64,000 bases of DNA. Source: Hordeum vulgare subsp. vulgare (Eukaryota > Streptophyta > Magnoliopsida > Poales > Poaceae). Each line of letters begins with the position of its first letter. The stretch's first letter is position 1. Both the position numbers and the translations under genes were made by a program. The stretch is from positions 565,274,176 through 565,338,175 of the forward strand of contig NC_058521.1 of the NCBI RefSeq assembly GCF_904849725.1, written 5' to 3'. Below are positions 61,236 through 64,000 of the stretch, piece after piece. The notes under the pieces were generated by a model. The model was not told the DNA's origin. It saw only the letters and a program-made list of their open reading frames with translations, and ran no database searches.

Positions 61236-64000
61236 GCAAAGGATTCCCCCGTGGTCTTGGATCCTTGCGTTGGTGTTCCCTTGAAGAGGAAAGGGTGATG
61301 TAGCACAGTGGCGGTAAGTATTTCCCTTAGTTTGAGAACCAAGGTATCAATCTAGTAGGAGGATCGCGTCAAGTCACTAGTACATGCACAAACACAAAGA
61401 GCTTGCACCCAACTCTATGAAGGGGTTGTCAATCCCTTATAGATTGTTTGCAAAGTGAGAACTGAAAGCAAAAGGTAAACAAAGCAAAGTAAAAGTAAAA
61501 GCGGAGATGATAGTTGTGAATAGACCCGGGGGCCGTAGTGTTCACTAGTGGCTTCTCTCATGAAAGAAAGTAGACGGTGGGTGAACGAATTACTGTCGAG
61601 CAATTGATAGAACCTCGCAAAGTCATGACGTTATCTATGGCAATGATCATATCTATAGGCATTGTTGGGAACGTCGCATGGGAAACAAAAAATTTCCTAT
61701 GCGCACGAAGACCTATCATGGTGATGTTCATCTACGAGAGGGGATTTCCGATCTACGTACCCTTGTAGATCGCACAACAGAAGCGTTCGTGAACGCGGTT
61801 GATGTAGTGGAACGTCCTCACGTACCTCGATCCGCCCCGCGAACCGTCCCACGAACCGTCCCGCGATCCGTCCCACGATCTAGTGCCGAACGGACAACAC
61901 CTCCGCGTTCAGCACACGTACAGCTCGACGATGATCTCGGCCTTCTTGATCCAGCAAGAGAGATAGAGAGGTAGATGAGTTCTCCGGAAGCGTGACAGCG
62001 CTCCGGAGGTCGGTGGTGATCTGACCTCACCAGGGCTCCGCCCGAGCTCCGCAGAAACGCGATCTAGAGGTAAAACCGTGGAGGTATGTGGTCGGGCTAC
62101 CTTTGAAAAGTTGTCTCAAATCAGCCCTAATTGCTCCATATATATAGGAGGAGGGAGGGGAGGCTTGCCTTGAGGCTCAAGGAGCCCCAAGGGCTGCGCA
62201 CCAAGGGGAGGAGGAGTCCTCCTCCAATCCTAGTCCAACTAGGATTGGAAAGTGGAGTCCTTCTCTCCTTTCCCACCTCTCTTTTTTTCTCTTTGATTTT
62301 CTATCCTTGGCGCATAGGGCCCTCTTGGGCTGGCCCACCAGCCCACCAAGGGCTGGTGCGCCACCCCCAAGGAATATGGGCTTCCCCGGGGTGGGTTGCC
62401 CCCCCCGGTGAACACCCGGAACCCATTCATCATTCCCGGTACATTCCCGGTAACTCTGAAAACCTTCCGGTAATCAAATGAGGTCATCCTATATATCAAT
62501 CTTCGTTTCCGGACCATTCCGGAAACCCTCGTGACGTCCGTGATCTCATCCGGGATTCCGAACAACATTCGGTAACCAACCATATAACTCAAATACGCAT
62601 AAAACAACGTCGAACCTTAAGTGTGCAGACCCTGCGGGTTCGAGAACTATGTAGACATGACCCGAGTGACTCCTCGGTCAATATCCAATAGCGGGACCTG
62701 GATGCCCATATTGGATCCCACATATTCTACGAAGATCTTATCGTTTGAACCTCAGTGCCAAGGATTCATATAATCCCGTATGTCATTCCCTTTGTCCTTC
62801 GGTATGTTACTTGCCCGAGATTCGATCGTCAGTATCCGCATACCTATTTCAATCTCGTTTATCGGCAAGTCTCTTTACTCGTTCCGTAATACAAGATCCC
62901 GCAACTTACACTAAGTCACATTGCTTGCAAGGCCTGTGTGTGATGTTGTATTACCGAGTGGGCCCCAAGATACCTCTCCGTCACACGGAGTGACAAATCC
63001 CAGTCTCGATCCATACTAACTCAACGAACACCTTCGGAGATACCTGTAGAGCATCTTTATAGTCACCCAGTTACGTTGCGACGTTTGATACACACAAAGC
63101 ATTCCTCCAGTGTCAGTGAGTTATATGATCTCATGGTCATAGGAACAAATACTTGACACGCAGAAAATAGTAGCAACAAAATGACACGATCAACATGCTA
63201 CGTCTATTAGTTTGGGTCTAGTCCATCACGTGATTCTTCTAATGACGTGATCCAGTTATCAAGCAACAACACCTTGTATATAATCAGAAGACCCTGACTA
63301 TCTGTGATCAACTGGCTAGCCAACTAGAGGCTTGCTAGGGACAGTGTTTTGTCTATGTATCCACACATGTATATAAGTCTTCATTCAATACAATTATAGC
63401 ATGGATAATAAACGATTATCTTGATACAAGAATTATAATAATAACTATATTTATTATTGCCTCTAGGGCATAATTCCAACATGCATCACGTCCAAAACAA
63501 GTAGATCGATACTTTCTGCATCTACTACTATTACTCCACACGTCGACCGCTATTCAGCATGCATCTAGTGTATTGAGTTCATAAGAACAGAGTAACGCCT
63601 TAAGCAAGTTGACATGATGTAGATGGACAATCTCAAATCTATAATGAAAGCCCATCTTGTTACCCTTGATGGCAACAACACGATGCGTGCCTTGCTGCCC
63701 CTTCTGTCACTTGGAAAGGTCACCGCACGGTATGAACCCAAAACCAAGCACTTCTCCCATTGCAAGAATCATAGATCTAGTTAGCCAAACAAAACCCAAG
63801 ACTCGGAGAGACTTACAAGGATATCAAATCATGCATATAAGAAATCAGCAAAGACTCAAATATAATTCATAGATAATCTGATCACAAATCCACACTTCAT
63901 CAGATCTCGACAAACACACCGCCAAAGAGGATTACATCGGATAGATCTCCATGAAGATCATGGAGAACTTTGTATTGAAGATCCAAGAGAGAGAAGAAGC
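61236..64000 (-). repeat. Gypsy LTR split by a solo LTR, running off the right edge
   Basis: 61236-61662 and 63482-64000 form one LTR once the inserted solo LTR is removed: CTATAGGCAT joins to CACGTCCAAAAC. Recognisable stretches are AAGTATTTCCCTTAGTTT, GACCCGGGGG, AGCACTTCTCCCATTGCA and CGACAAACACACCGCC, well known from abundant Triticeae gypsy LTRs. I infer minus orientation because the minus strand runs from leader-like sequence towards the left end. The LTR start is beyond the window. Confidence 0.7.
61663..63481 (-). repeat. Solo LTR of a WIS/Angela/BARE-type copia element
   Basis: On the minus strand it begins TGTTGGAATTATGCCCTAGA at 63481 and ends with CCCAACA at 61663, 1819 bp. This start is characteristic of the BARE/WIS/Angela group. 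A TATATATA box on the minus strand lies near 62133-62145. The flanks are GGCAT (61658-61662) and TGCAT (63482-63486): a 5-bp target duplication with one change. No internal region remains, so the two LTRs recombined. Confidence 0.93.

Overview
The window is plant nuclear DNA, almost certainly from a Triticeae grass (wheat, Aegilops or barley type). It is a mosaic of nested LTR retrotransposons around one clear small gene and one possible larger gene. The retrotransposon families, the LTR termini, the initiator-Met-tRNA primer sites and a WIS/Angela/BARE-type solo LTR are typical of Triticeae, and the single recognisable host gene is a grass ILI/PRE-type helix-loop-helix gene. Nothing bacterial or organellar is visible.

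Layout. 1-7959: a Ty1-copia Sirevirus whose 5' end lies outside the window: broken pol, a promoter-like spacer, a broken env-like gene with an intron, and the 3' LTR. It is inserted into a gypsy LTR (7960-9375, minus). That LTR and another gypsy fragment with the same LTR in the opposite orientation (9737-12981, plus) lie in an older minus-strand copia element (9376-9735 and 12982-14551). 14552-24050: genic island with a two-exon ILI6/PGL1-like gene (16392-17025, minus) and a possible multi-exon minus-strand gene with its 5' end near 23.9 kb. 24.1-28.7 kb: a degenerate repeat, then GC-rich sequence with microsatellites and no convincing gene. 28706-35735: a tandem array of 12 units of about 578 bp with a higher-order pattern. 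The array runs directly into the end of an LTR (to 35846) and the body of a non-autonomous gypsy-related element H (to 39271), whose 3' LTR (from 39272) was broken by a minus-strand Athila-like gypsy element I (40408 to about 58390). Element I was itself broken by a complete Tekay-type chromovirus J (42433-52429, target duplication GCTAT). 58.6-60.3 kb: no gene seen. 60349-64000: two further LTR fragments, the last split by a WIS/Angela/BARE-like solo LTR (61663-63481).

How the parts work together. None of the mobile elements here could supply a full set of intact proteins: pol and env-like frames carry stops and shifts, element I lacks reverse transcriptase and integrase, and element H lacks pol altogether. 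Two unrelated elements, the Sirevirus and element I, each carry an LTR-like or promoter-like module just upstream of the env-like gene. This suggests separate transcription of env-like products. The LTR-associated tandem array, a base-paired hairpin shared between gypsy LTRs with apparent compensatory changes, and a small stem next to the primer site are the other main signals not explained by ordinary annotation.
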